Source: Sebaldella termitidis ATCC 33386 (GTDB lineage: Bacteria; Fusobacteriota; Fusobacteriia; Fusobacteriales; Leptotrichiaceae). Taken from it: a DNA stretch of 64,000 nucleotides. Location of the stretch: assembly GCF_000024405.1 (NCBI RefSeq), contig NC_013517.1:1612001-1676000 (forward strand), read 5' to 3'. Shown here piece after piece: positions 34,962 through 43,699 of this stretch. A program made the position numbers and the translations under genes. How positions within the stretch are numbered: position 1 is the first letter of the stretch; each line of letters opens with the position of its first letter. The notes beneath the pieces were generated by a model. That model saw nothing but the letters and a program-made list of their open reading frames with translations. It was not told the DNA's origin and ran no database searches.

Positions 34962-36941
34962 ATGGAAAAAAATGTAAAACAATTGTCAGTAGATGCAATA
35001 AGAATGCTGGGAGTGGATGCGATAGAGAAGTCAAAGTCAGGACATCCGGGAATAGTATTAGGTGCGGCACCTATGGCGTACACACTTTGGAGCGAACACC
35101 TTAACGTGAATCCAAAAGAACCTGAATGGCTGAACAGAGACAGATTTGTACTGTCAGCTGGACACGGATCGATGTTAATATATTCATTATTACATTTAAG
35201 CGGTTTTGATGTGTCTATGGAAGACATAAAGAATTTCAGACAGTGGGGCTCTAAGACACCGGGACATCCTGAGTTCGGACATACAAAAGGAGTGGACACG
35301 ACAACAGGTCCCCTTGGACAGGGAATCGCCACAGCGGTGGGAATGGCACTGGCAGAAACACATCTTGCGAAAAAATATAATAAAGAAGATATGAATATAA
35401 TAGATCACTTTACATATGTAATCTGCGGAGACGGAGATCTTATGGAAGGTGTGAGCGGAGAGGCAAGTTCATTTGCAGGAGTACAGAAGCTGGGGAAGCT
35501 GGTAGTACTTTATGATTCCAATGATATATGTCTTGACGGTGAAACAAGAGAAACATTTACAGAAGATGTGGCTAAGAGATATGAAGCTTACGGCTGGCAA
35601 GTACTAACGGTAAAAGACGGCAATGATCTTGGAGCAATAGATGCGGCAATAAAAGAAGCAAAGAAAGATGTAACAAAGCCGACATTAATAGAGATAAAAA
35701 CAGTAATAGGATACGGAGCACCAACAAAAGCAGGAAAGAACAGTTCACACGGGGCACCTTTGGGAGCAGAGGAAACAAAAGGATTAAGAGAATATCTGAA
35801 ATGGGACTATGAAGCATTTGAAGTTCCGGCAGAGGTATATGAGGACTATAAGAAATCAGTAGCAGAAAGAGGAGCGGCAAAGTCAGAGGAATGGAAAGCC
35901 CTTGTAGGAAAGTATAAGGAAAAATATCCTGAGCTGGGAAAAGAGATAGAAGAAATAGCAGCAGGAACATTATTTGATAATATAAAGATAGAATTCCCGG
36001 CATATGAAGCAGGACATTCACAGGCAACAAGAAATGCATCAAATGATGCGATAAATGCAATAGCAGGACAGATACCGAATTTCATAGGAGGCTCGGCAGA
36101 CTTAGCACATTCAAATATGACAATGATAAAAGGAGAAGGACTGTTTGACGCAGAGCACAGAGAAAACAGAAATATTCAGTTTGGAGTAAGAGAATTTGCA
36201 ATGGGAGCGATACTGAACGGAATGGTATTACACGGAGGACTGAAGACATTCGGGGGAACATTCTTTGTATTCAGTGACTATGTGAAGGCAGCAATAAGAT
36301 TATCAGCATTAATGGGATTACCGGTAACTTATGTACTTACCCATGACAGTATAGCAGTAGGAGAAGACGGTCCGACACATGAACCGATAGAACAGCTTGC
36401 AGGTTTAAGAGCAATTCCGAACATAAATGTAATAAGACCAGCAGACAGCAGAGAAACACAGGGAGCATGGAAGGTAGCTGCAGAAAGTAAGAAGACACCG
36501 ACACTTTTAGTATTAAGCAGACAGAATCTGGATGTAACAGAAGGTTCGTCAATGGAAGATGTAGCAAAGGGAGCATATGTATCTTACGAGACAAACAAAG
36601 ATTTTGGAAGAATAATAATAGCAACAGGATCAGAAGTATCTCTGGCAGTGGGAGCAGCAAAGGAACTGGAAAAATCAGGAGAATCAGTAAGGGTAGTAAG
36701 TATGCCGAGTATGGAGCTTTTTGAAAGACAGAGCTGTGAGTATAAGGAAAGTATCCTTCCAAAAGGAGTAAGAAGCAGAGTATCACTTGAGATGGGATCG
36801 ACATTCGGATGGCATAAATATGTAGGAATGGACGGACTGGCAATAGGAATAGATACATTCGGAGCATCAGCACCGGCAGGAAAAGTAATAGAAGAATACG
36901 GATTTACAGTAGAAAAAATCGTTAATAAAATAAAAGGATAA
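34962..36941 (+). CDS. tkt: Transketolase
   Basis: A 659-residue thiamine-diphosphate enzyme of the non-oxidative pentose phosphate pathway that moves two-carbon ketol units. '[19 protein letters not shown]' and '[17 protein letters not shown]' are the family N-terminal segments, '[19 protein letters not shown]' is the cofactor/metal motif, '[11 protein letters not shown]' supplies the catalytic Glu and '[16 protein letters not shown]' the substrate loop. ATG 34962 has GAGGAG eight bases upstream; the frame is open from an ATG at 34926 without a good SD. Codon use is strongly biased, fitting a highly expressed gene. Single gene, divergent from glmS. Confidence 0.97.
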   Translation: MEKNVKQLSVDAIRMLGVDAIEKSKSGHPGIVLGAAPMAYTLWSEHLNVNPKEPEWLNRDRFVLSAGHGSMLIYSLLHLSGFDVSMEDIKNFRQWGSKTPGHPEFGHTKGVDTTTGPLGQGIATAVGMALAETHLAKKYNKEDMNIIDHFTYVICGDGDLMEGVSGEASSFAGVQKLGKLVVLYDSNDICLDGETRETFTEDVAKRYEAYGWQVLTVKDGNDLGAIDAAIKEAKKDVTKPTLIEIKTVIGYGAPTKAGKNSSHGAPLGAEETKGLREYLKWDYEAFEVPAEVYEDYKKSVAERGAAKSEEWKALVGKYKEKYPELGKEIEEIAAGTLFDNIKIEFPAYEAGHSQATRNASNDAINAIAGQIPNFIGGSADLAHSNMTMIKGEGLFDAEHRENRNIQFGVREFAMGAILNGMVLHGGLKTFGGTFFVFSDYVKAAIRLSALMGLPVTYVLTHDSIAVGEDGPTHEPIEQLAGLRAIPNINVIRPADSRETQGAWKVAAESKKTPTLLVLSRQNLDVTEGSSMEDVAKGAYVSYETNKDFGRIIIATGSEVSLAVGAAKELEKSGESVRVVSMPSMELFERQSCEYKESILPKGVRSRVSLEMGSTFGWHKYVGMDGLAIGIDTFGASAPAGKVIEEYGFTVEKIVNKIKG

Positions 36942-36967
36942 ATCTGGTATTTTATAAAAATGTTGAT

Positions 36968-37001
36968 TAAACGGCACAGAAAAATCTGTGTCGTTTTTTT
37001 A
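36968..37001 (+). terminator. Terminator after transketolase
   Basis: ACGGCACAGA (36971-36980) pairs with TCTGTGTCGT (36984-36993) with one G-T pair, followed by TTTTTT. Confidence 0.85.
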
Positions 37002-37301
37002 ATCTGACATATTGGCAGTAACTATGGAGATACTGTCATTACGAGGAATATGTTAAATTCCTTGATATTGATATATTGCTATAAATAACAACAGAATTTT
37101 GATTTTACTTAACTGATCAGAGATACTTATTTGGTAGAATATAATCAGGTATGCTAAGATAATAATGATTCATCAAAAATACTTATTTGAAATTGTAAAA
37201 TTTTGTAATATTAAAAAATAAATTTGCTAATAATCAGGATTTTTTCGGCAGATTTTACTGCTGACAAAACAGAGCAAAAAAATGATAGAAGGTGGTCTGG
37301 G
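37002..37301. other. Intergenic region without recognised genes
   Basis: AT-rich spacer between the tkt terminator and the next gene. A similar stretch (ATACTTATTTG) occurs twice, near 37126 and 37180. I see no RNA gene or convincing promoter pair. Confidence 0.5.
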
Positions 37302-37691
37302 ATGATATCAGCTTTGATTGGAAGTTTTTTATTCGGTATGGTAATTGTGCTGTATATTTTAATTGTACTGGGATTCCCACTTGGGGAATATGCAATGGGC
37401 GGCAAATATAAAATTTTACCGAAACACATGCGGATTGTTTTTGTGTTTTCTATAATACTGCAATTAGCAGGAGTTCTGGTATTGCTGCAAACGGGAGGTT
37501 ATCTGAAATTAATGCTTCCCGCCGGAATTACCAGAGGAATGTGTTTTTTCTATGCTTTTTACTTAACATTAAATGTAATAATGAATTTTATGTCGCAGAG
37601 TAAAAAAGAAAAGCTGGTTATGACACCTCTTTCAGCAATAACAGCAGCATGCTTTTGGATAACTGCCATGAATAGCTGTGTAATTACGTAG
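37302..37691 (+). CDS. Small four-helix membrane protein, unknown function
   Basis: A 129-residue protein with four predicted membrane segments. The first loop carries 'GFPLGEYAMGGKYKILPKHM', a pattern I have seen in uncharacterised membrane proteins of Firmicutes but cannot name with certainty. ATG 37302 is chosen because AAGGTGG ends six bases before it; an upstream ATG at 37224 would add a charged, non-membrane extension with no SD. It is monocistronic and ends before a shared terminator. Confidence 0.65.
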   Translation: MISALIGSFLFGMVIVLYILIVLGFPLGEYAMGGKYKILPKHMRIVFVFSIILQLAGVLVLLQTGGYLKLMLPAGITRGMCFFYAFYLTLNVIMNFMSQSKKEKLVMTPLSAITAACFWITAMNSCVIT

Positions 37692-37781
37692 TTTTTTTGG
37701 TATTATTTTAGATTAAAAAAATTCTTCTTGGTACTGTAGTTTGTACAATGGAAAACATACTAAATTAACTGATATAAATAT

Positions 37782-37814
37782 AAAAAATGCATATATTTTC
37801 AGACATGCATTTTT
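37782..37814. terminator. Bidirectional terminator overlapping the end of the TPR gene
   Basis: AAAAAATGCAT (37782-37792) and ATGCATTTTT (37805-37814) pair. The stop codon and last three sense codons of the minus-strand TPR gene (37799) lie inside the structure. Confidence 0.7.
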
Positions 37815-38596
37815 ATATTTAATGTTTTATTTTTTAGCCTTTTCAGCAGATATTCGGCAGGCTTATAATCTTCATTAATTGCCATCTGATAATATTTCTT
37901 TGCTAAATCCAATTTTTCCTTTGACTGGTAAAATTTTCCCAAATGAACCATAGATCTGGGATGTTTATTATATTCTATGCCCATTTTGTAATATTGTACA
38001 GCCGGTTCATTCATACCCTGTTTTTCATATAAAATTCCCAGATTACACATTGCTTCAGATTTATAAAATTTTTCTCCAAAATCTTTAGGCTCGGATTTAA
38101 TAGATTCTTTATAATATTTTTCCGAAAGGTCATATTTTTTCATTTTAAAATATAAAAATCCGAGACTGTTTAATGCAGGATTATATTTCAGCTTTACAGC
38201 ATGTTCCAAAAATTTCAAGGCAAGGTCATATTTTCCTTCATTTACGGAGATAACGCCCAAAGCATTTACTGCACGAATGTTCCCGTTTTTAGCAGCACTT
38301 ATATAATATTTTTTTGCAGTTCTGCTTTTTCCCAGCAAGGAATATGAAAAACCTATAGAATACATTTCCTTTCCTCTTTTTTCAGGATCAGTTTCCAAGG
38401 CAGCAATAATTTTGTTACATTTTATTGAAAGACAGATTTTTCTGTCCATAAGAAAATCATTACTCAAATATTTTATTTCCTGTTTTGACTTTTTTAGTAT
38501 TTTCTCGGCATTTTTATAATTTCTCTTTTTCAATTTTAATATCTTTTCCTCCAGAGAAAATTTTCTAATTTTGTTTTTTATAATTACTGTATACAT
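37799..38596 (-). CDS. Tetratricopeptide / Sel1-like repeat protein
   Basis: A 265-residue protein made of at least five helical repeats of about 34-36 residues, visible as 'AKKYYISAAKNGNIRAVNAL', 'ALKFLEHAVKLKYNPALNSL', 'SEKYYKESIKSEPKDFGEKF', 'AVQYYKMGIEYNKHPRSMVH' and 'AKKYYQMAINEDYKPAEYLL'. There is no signal peptide, so it is cytoplasmic. Such repeats mediate protein contacts; the partner is unknown. AGGAGGA precedes the ATG. The 84-base gap to the hemolysin III gene contains that gene's terminator, so this gene has its own transcription. Confidence 0.85.
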   Translation of the reverse strand: MYTVIIKNKIRKFSLEEKILKLKKRNYKNAEKILKKSKQEIKYLSNDFLMDRKICLSIKCNKIIAALETDPEKRGKEMYSIGFSYSLLGKSRTAKKYYISAAKNGNIRAVNALGVISVNEGKYDLALKFLEHAVKLKYNPALNSLGFLYFKMKKYDLSEKYYKESIKSEPKDFGEKFYKSEAMCNLGILYEKQGMNEPAVQYYKMGIEYNKHPRSMVHLGKFYQSKEKLDLAKKYYQMAINEDYKPAEYLLKRLKNKTLNIKMHV

Positions 38597-38639
38597 TAAC
38601 TTTGTCCTCCTGATTAATTATAACACATAAAAATTAATA

Positions 38640-38673
38640 ATAAAAAAAGCACACTTATTAAATATGCTTTTTT
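38640..38673 (-). terminator. Terminator after the hemolysin III-family gene
   Basis: AAAAAAAGCA and TGCTTTTTT (38643-38672) pair around an AT-rich loop; read on the minus strand a T-run follows. Confidence 0.65.
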
Positions 38674-38680
38674 AATATCT

Positions 38681-39316
38681 TTAAAGAATGAAATAAACTG
38701 AAAAAAAATGTGCGATGCTGCCGAAAATAACAAAGATATGCCATACAAGATGATGATATTTGAACAGTCTCCACATATAAAACAATGTGCCGATAGTATA
38801 AAAAAGACCGCCGAGTATGAGAAAAACCAAAGAAAGATTACTGATGTTTGCCAGAAGGTCATACCATACGAAGACAACAAGCCAGCCCATTATAATATAT
38901 AAAAGTGTAGAAAAAACGACAAATTTTTGTACAAAAAAGGATTTGAACACTATACCTAAAATACATATAAGCCATTCAATAACCAAAAGAGTAATACCTT
39001 CTTTTCCGCCGACTACAATAAGGAGAAAAGGAGTATATGTAGAGGCAATAAGGACATAAATAACTGAATGATCCAAAATTTCAAATATTTCCTTTGCTTT
39101 ATTCCATTTTAAAGCATGAAAAATACTGGAGGTGGTATACATAAGAACAAGAGCAGCTCCGAAAATGGTAAATGAAACTATATCTAAAGTGTTTCCCAGA
39201 GAAACAGCACGGATTATCAAAATTACAAGTGCAGCAACTGAAAGGACTCCGCCTGCGGCATGACTTATAAAATTAGCCAGTTCTTCCCCAAAGGGAAATT
39301 TATTAATTATTTTCAT
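38681..39316 (-). CDS. Hemolysin III / PAQR-family membrane protein
   Basis: A 211-residue protein with seven membrane segments. 'EELANFISHAAGGVLSVAAL' near the N-terminus, 'TSSIFHALKWNKAKEIFEIL' followed by 'DHSVIYVLIASTYTPFLLI', and the C-terminal 'FKYHHLVWHIFVIFGSIAHF' contain the conserved Ser/His/Asp/His residues that bind zinc in the family. Bacterial members are called hemolysin III or TrhA; proposed roles concern membrane energetics, and lysis is not their likely function. AAGGAG precedes ATG. Monocistronic, divergent from the phosphodiesterase gene. Confidence 0.9.
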   Translation of the reverse strand: MKIINKFPFGEELANFISHAAGGVLSVAALVILIIRAVSLGNTLDIVSFTIFGAALVLMYTTSSIFHALKWNKAKEIFEILDHSVIYVLIASTYTPFLLIVVGGKEGITLLVIEWLICILGIVFKSFFVQKFVVFSTLLYIIMGWLVVFVWYDLLANISNLSLVFLILGGLFYTIGTLFYMWRLFKYHHLVWHIFVIFGSIAHFFSVYFIL

Positions 39317-39397
39317 ATATGCTCCTTAATTAATGTGATATAATAAATTGTAGAATAAAATGAGGAAAAATGCAAATTATTTAAAGGAGGGTAAAGT

Positions 39398-40402
39398 ATG
39401 AAAAAAATTTTAACTGTTATGATTTTATTTTCAATTACGGTTTTTGGAAATGCAGTAGTCATTGCCCACAGAGGAAACAGCGGGGAATACCCCGAGAATA
39501 CTCTGGAATCCTTTAACAGTGCAAAATATTTTGCCGATTATCTGGAACAGGATCTTCAGATGACGAAAGATGATAAGCTGGTAGTTTTTCATGATACTGT
39601 CCTTGATAATGTTACTAATGTGAAACAGGTTTTTCCAAAGGAAAGAGCCAGAAAAAACGGCAGTTATTATGTTATTGATTTTACTATGGATGAGCTGAAA
39701 ACATTACAGGTAACAAACCGTTATTTTATTCTGTGGAAATTCAAATTTGAACAGTTTAAAAACAGAAAATACAGTACTGATGATACTGCGAAAATAGCTT
39801 CTTTTGAAGAAGTACTGGATTTAGTAGAAGAATATAATAAAGAAAATAATACCAGACTGGGTATTTATCCTGAGCTGAAAGATGTGTGGTTTTATAAAAG
39901 TGAAGGAAAGGATACTACAGTTGCATTGTTTGATATATTAAAAAAATACAGTTATGATAATAAACAGGATGAAATTTTTATACAGTCATATGACAGTGCA
40001 GAGCTGCAAAGGGTAAAAAATATAATAAATCCTGAGTATAATGTTAATTATAAGCTGGTACAGCTGATACCAAAGAGAAAAAGCGGTGATATAAAAGTAT
40101 TTCGTGACGGTAAAAAGGAAAAGTATGACTATAAGTACTTTTATACAAAAAACGGACTGGATGAAATAAGACAGTATGCGGATGCCATAGGGCCGGATAA
40201 GAGTCTTATCCATGGAAATAAATCAAAAGAAGATTATTATAAATATGCTAAAGAAATAGGTTTTTTGGTTCATGCTTATACATTTAATATCGAAAGAGTA
40301 GGGAAAGGCTTTAAGAGCTATCAGGATGAAGTAAAATATTACAGGGATGTATTAAAGGTTGACGGTTATTTTACCGATTATCCGGCTGTGGAGACAAAGT
40401 AG
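39398..40402 (+). CDS. glpQ: Exported glycerophosphodiester phosphodiesterase
   Basis: A 334-residue GDPD-family TIM barrel that hydrolyses glycerophosphodiesters to glycerol 3-phosphate and an alcohol. A signal peptide (about 1-19, 'ILTVMILFSITVFGNA') is followed directly by 'VVIAHRGNSGEYPENTLESF' with the conserved His-Arg and Glu, 'LEQDLQMTKDDKLVVFHD' with a metal-binding Glu/Asp and the second His, and 'ELKDV'. The C-terminal 'DGYFTDYP' is the usual end of the family. Location is periplasmic or secreted. AAGGAGGG precedes ATG. The symbol reflects the exported GlpQ type and similar length. Confidence 0.9.
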   Translation: MKKILTVMILFSITVFGNAVVIAHRGNSGEYPENTLESFNSAKYFADYLEQDLQMTKDDKLVVFHDTVLDNVTNVKQVFPKERARKNGSYYVIDFTMDELKTLQVTNRYFILWKFKFEQFKNRKYSTDDTAKIASFEEVLDLVEEYNKENNTRLGIYPELKDVWFYKSEGKDTTVALFDILKKYSYDNKQDEIFIQSYDSAELQRVKNIINPEYNVNYKLVQLIPKRKSGDIKVFRDGKKEKYDYKYFYTKNGLDEIRQYADAIGPDKSLIHGNKSKEDYYKYAKEIGFLVHAYTFNIERVGKGFKSYQDEVKYYRDVLKVDGYFTDYPAVETK

Positions 40403-40440
40403 AGTTATTACGAAAAGATAAGGGTTTAAAAAAGAATATA

Positions 40441-40498
40441 AAAAGGAGCTGTGCAGAATAGAATTTTTAAATAAATCCTTTTTGGACAGCTCTTTTTG
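40441..40498 (+). terminator. Terminator after the phosphodiesterase gene
   Basis: GGAGCTGT (40445-40452) and ACAGCTC (40486-40492) pair across a longer AT-rich loop, followed by TTTTTG; the A-run on the other side may serve the convergent gene. Confidence 0.7.
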
Positions 40499-40508
40499 TT
40501 AAATAGAT

Positions 40509-40805
40509 TTATGAGAAGAATTTCGCAAATAAATTATCCTGTTGCGGGTTATGTACTACATAACCAATTGCTATTTTTCCTTCGGTAAGCGTAATAAGCT
40601 CATCTGCAAGCTCAGAACCGAAAGCACCGCAAAGTTCAATAGCACCATATCCTTTATTAGCCAGCTCTGTTACTTTTGTTTTGGCTTCTTCAGGATTACG
40701 GACTGTATACAGGCAGGAAATAAGCTTTTCTGTTTCAAAACAAACCTGATCCTTTGTAATGTCAAAATCTGCTCCCATAAGTAAAAATGCATATTTTTTT
40801 TTCAT
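40509..40805 (-). CDS. Small cytoplasmic protein, DUF6506-like
   Basis: A 98-residue protein without membrane segments. 'KYAFLLMGADFDITKDQ' and 'ELANKGYGAIELCGAFGSEL' followed by 'GKIAIGYVVHNPQQDN' resemble a small family of uncharacterised proteins I remember as DUF6506; that assignment is from memory. An AGGAGGA SD lies just before the ATG, and TATAAT with TTATCA 17 bases away sits upstream on the minus strand. It stands alone. Confidence 0.65.
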   Translation of the reverse strand: MKKKYAFLLMGADFDITKDQVCFETEKLISCLYTVRNPEEAKTKVTELANKGYGAIELCGAFGSELADELITLTEGKIAIGYVVHNPQQDNLFAKFFS

Positions 40806-41109
40806 GTATTATTCCTCCTGATTTTATATTTATTGTTTATTATACCATATTTTATAAACTATGATAAATTAAGAAACTGTATGTTAAGCTGGTTTAGAAT
40901 ATTGTTATAAAAATTATATATGAAATATCCGCATCTAAGTGAAAAGGAAAAGATAAAGCTCAGAATTTTTATTTATTAATTAAATGTTTTAAGATAAAAT
41001 AAAGAGAAGTCATTTATCAGCAAAAAATTTCATATTAGAACCAATATGCTGAATTGATATAATGAAATAAAGTTAAATTAAGAATAATATTAAATAAGGA
41101 GGCAGAATA
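40806..41109. other. Divergent intergenic region with two promoters
   Basis: On the minus strand a -10 (TATAAT, near 40839-40844) with TTATCA upstream serves the small gene at 40509. On the plus strand TTAGAA (about 41036) with TATAAT near 41056 fits the gene at 41110. Nothing else is recognisable. Confidence 0.45.
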
Positions 41110-42498
41110 TTGAAGAAATTAGTTTTTATTTTTATTTCACTGGTATTTTTTGCATATGGAGATGAATTTATAAGAGAATACGGAACATATGAGCTTGTAA
41201 AATGTGAACGGAAAGCTCATGACAGATGTATTAAAGTTTCAGATTATACTCCGATAAAAATAACAGATTTTGACAGAGATAAAGAAAAAAAATTTGTCAG
41301 TGACGGGAAGAATATTTATTATCAGAATGAAAATAATTATTCAGACAGCACAAAGTATTATTCTGTATTTCAGACAGCAGATGCCAAAACCTTTTCTGTT
41401 ATAAATGACTTACTGGCAAAGGATAAGAATAATGTATATTATATAACAAAGTGGAAAAATATACCTTTAAAGGATGCTGATCCAAAAACTTTTGAATATA
41501 TAGGCGAATCTTATCCCTTTGTTTATGTCAGGGATAAAAAGAGAGTATATGCAGTTGAAAAACTTGGTGATCCTATCTATATTATAAAAAATGCCGATCC
41601 GGCTACATTTATGGTACTGAAAGAAAATTATTCCAAGGATAAAAATAATGTATATTTTCAGGAAAAGTCCGCAAAAGGGATAGATGCCAAGACCTTTGAA
41701 GTTTTGGGATATTTTCATGTAAAGGACAAAAATAATATATATGTAAGAGAACACTATGATTATAAACCTATCAGAGGTGCAGATATGAAAACATTTGAAA
41801 TACTGACATCTCTGTATACAAAGGATAAGAATTATGTTTATTATGACAGTAAAATTATTAATGGTGCCGATTCTTTGACTTTTATGATGATGAAAGAGAT
41901 AAAAGAAAATGAACATGAATATGCAAAAGATAAAAAAAGAGTATATTACAGAGGAAGAGAAATAGCCGGATCTGATTCTGCAACATTTGAAATAATAAAC
42001 AGGAATTTTTCTAAAGACAGAAATAATGTGTATTATAAAAGTAACACTAATACTGCAATTTCAGGAATATGTGAAAATAATTTTTCAGAAGAGAAAATCT
42101 CTGCAGATATACTTGAAACTCAAGTATCTGAGGAATTAACGGGACAATTTCTAAGAGGGTATCCTGCAGAAGAAAAATCTTATTATGAAATAAAAGAGAT
42201 AAATAAACCTTTATTCGGAAGGTCATCAGAAGCAGTAAAAATATCACGCTGCGAGACCGAAGCAAAAGATTCATGGAAAAAACTTGAAAATGCCAATCCG
42301 TCTACATTTGAAGTTAATTATGAAATAAGACGGATTATACCCGCAGGTAAGTATTCTTCATCTGGGATTCCGCGTATTTCAGAATCGTATATATCTAATG
42401 ACGGTAAAAATTACTATATCGATTTTTACCGTGTAGATGAACAGCTGTGGAGAAAAATAATTGCCAAATACACAAATATTTCAGAGAATAAAAAGTAA
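41110..42498 (+). CDS. Exported DKNYY-repeat protein
   Basis: A 462-residue protein with a signal peptide (about 1-17, 'KLVFIFISLVFFAYG'). The body has at least six copies of the DKNYY module: 'AKDKNNVYYITKWKNIP', 'SKDKNNVYFQEKSAKGIDAK', 'VKDKNNIYVREHYDYKPIRG', 'TKDKNYVYYDSKIINGADS', 'AKDKKRVYYRGREIAGSDS' and 'SKDRNNVYYKSNTN', each followed by 'A-D-x-x-T-F-x-x-[IL]'. The start is TTG 41110 with AAGGAGG seven bases upstream. The family is widespread in host-associated Gram-negatives; no activity is established that I know of. Periplasmic or outer-membrane location is inferred. Confidence 0.85.
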   Translation: MKKLVFIFISLVFFAYGDEFIREYGTYELVKCERKAHDRCIKVSDYTPIKITDFDRDKEKKFVSDGKNIYYQNENNYSDSTKYYSVFQTADAKTFSVINDLLAKDKNNVYYITKWKNIPLKDADPKTFEYIGESYPFVYVRDKKRVYAVEKLGDPIYIIKNADPATFMVLKENYSKDKNNVYFQEKSAKGIDAKTFEVLGYFHVKDKNNIYVREHYDYKPIRGADMKTFEILTSLYTKDKNYVYYDSKIINGADSLTFMMMKEIKENEHEYAKDKKRVYYRGREIAGSDSATFEIINRNFSKDRNNVYYKSNTNTAISGICENNFSEEKISADILETQVSEELTGQFLRGYPAEEKSYYEIKEINKPLFGRSSEAVKISRCETEAKDSWKKLENANPSTFEVNYEIRRIIPAGKYSSSGIPRISESYISNDGKNYYIDFYRVDEQLWRKIIAKYTNISENKK

Positions 42499-42505
42499 TA
42501 TAATA

Positions 42506-42556
42506 AAAAATGTATCTTAAAATTAGTATTGTGAATTAATTGAAAGATACATTTTT
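42506..42556. terminator. Bidirectional terminator between convergent genes
   Basis: AAAAATGTATCTT (42506-42518) pairs perfectly with AAGATACATTTTT (42544-42556). Confidence 0.85.
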
Positions 42557-42609
42557 ATATTGTATAAATTTATTTACAGTTTTATATATACGCAATCAGC
42601 CATCGGTAT

Positions 42610-43620
42610 TTATACTATTTGATTGATAAGCATATCTTCATCAATAAAGATAGTAACAGGTTCATTGTCTTTGTCACTGGTTTGTGCTGTTAAAATATTT
42701 CCTGTCCGGTCAAAATACACAATACGGGAGCAGAGAGTATGCTCGTCTTTCAAATTCTTATAAATTTGATTTGCCGGTACAGGTTCATATCCTTGAAAGG
42801 CAATTTCATCAATCCTTTTTAATTTTACAGGATCAAAGAGAAAATGACGATAGTTCATATTTTGAACAATTGCAAGCCCGTTTTTGAGATAAATCATATT
42901 ATAACCGGGCATTAAGTCTTCATCATCAAAATCCATATCTTCCTGTTCTCCAAGCAATTCATACTGCGGACAGGAAAAATGAGCATAAACCTGGGCATCA
43001 TTTTCAAGAGTAATTATTTTAGTTCCGTCAGGCAACCATGCAGGTGTTATATATGAATTGTGCGGAAATAATTCTGTTAGTTCGATTTTATCTGTATATC
43101 TGCATTCAAATAAACATATGCCGTCCTGTCCTGCTGCCAGCTCTAGAATAATGTTATCAGAGTCCGGAATATCTGAAATATGGGGATCACTATCATATAA
43201 TGTGTCTTTTATTTCAAGAGAATTCAACAGAGAACCGTTATTAGCATCAAATATTGAAATACGCAGATAGTTCCTGCTTAATTTTTCAACAGTCCAAATA
43301 TAATTCCCGTTCTTAGTATAAGCCTGGCACACAAATAAACCTGATTTTTGCCAAAGGACATCAGCATTAAAATCATATACGGCAAGGGAGCTATCCTGCA
43401 AAATTACGGCAGCTTTTTTATCTGAAGGATGAAAAGATACAGTATTATGTTTTAATTGTGCTTCAGAGCTTAGTCTGCCGGCATTTTTCAGTTCACAGCC
43501 GGGCTCAAGACTATAAATACTGTAATTTTTATCATAAAGAAAAGTAAAGTCGGCAAAATTATTGCGGGAAATATATTTATATATTCCTTTGCAGATTTTT
43601 GTTGGTTCAATCAATATCAT
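42610..43620 (-). CDS. Beta-propeller-like cytoplasmic protein, unknown function
   Basis: A 336-residue protein without signal peptide or membrane segments. Short beta-rich blocks recur: 'HNTVSFHPSDKKAAVILQDS', 'LAVYDFNADVLWQKSG', 'AYTKNGNYIWTVEK', 'ISIFDANNGSLLNSLEIK' and 'TPAWLPDGTKIITLENDAQV'. These are typical of WD40/quinoprotein-like propellers. The region around residue 225 is acidic. I cannot name a family. A GAGGTG SD lies six bases before the ATG. It is monocistronic between ade and a terminator. Confidence 0.7.
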   Translation of the reverse strand: MILIEPTKICKGIYKYISRNNFADFTFLYDKNYSIYSLEPGCELKNAGRLSSEAQLKHNTVSFHPSDKKAAVILQDSSLAVYDFNADVLWQKSGLFVCQAYTKNGNYIWTVEKLSRNYLRISIFDANNGSLLNSLEIKDTLYDSDPHISDIPDSDNIILELAAGQDGICLFECRYTDKIELTELFPHNSYITPAWLPDGTKIITLENDAQVYAHFSCPQYELLGEQEDMDFDDEDLMPGYNMIYLKNGLAIVQNMNYRHFLFDPVKLKRIDEIAFQGYEPVPANQIYKNLKDEHTLCSRIVYFDRTGNILTAQTSDKDNEPVTIFIDEDMLINQIV

Positions 43621-43699
43621 AGCAGCACCTCAAAATATAAATTTTCAGATATTGTTAATATAAATGTTTACTGACTATATTTTACAATAAAATCAGGAT

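Noticed and set aside
35572-36873. Long Leu-rich open frames on the minus strand inside transketolase
   Set aside because: They are the mirror image of strongly biased codons of tkt, have no SD and no recognisable domain; transketolase is certain.
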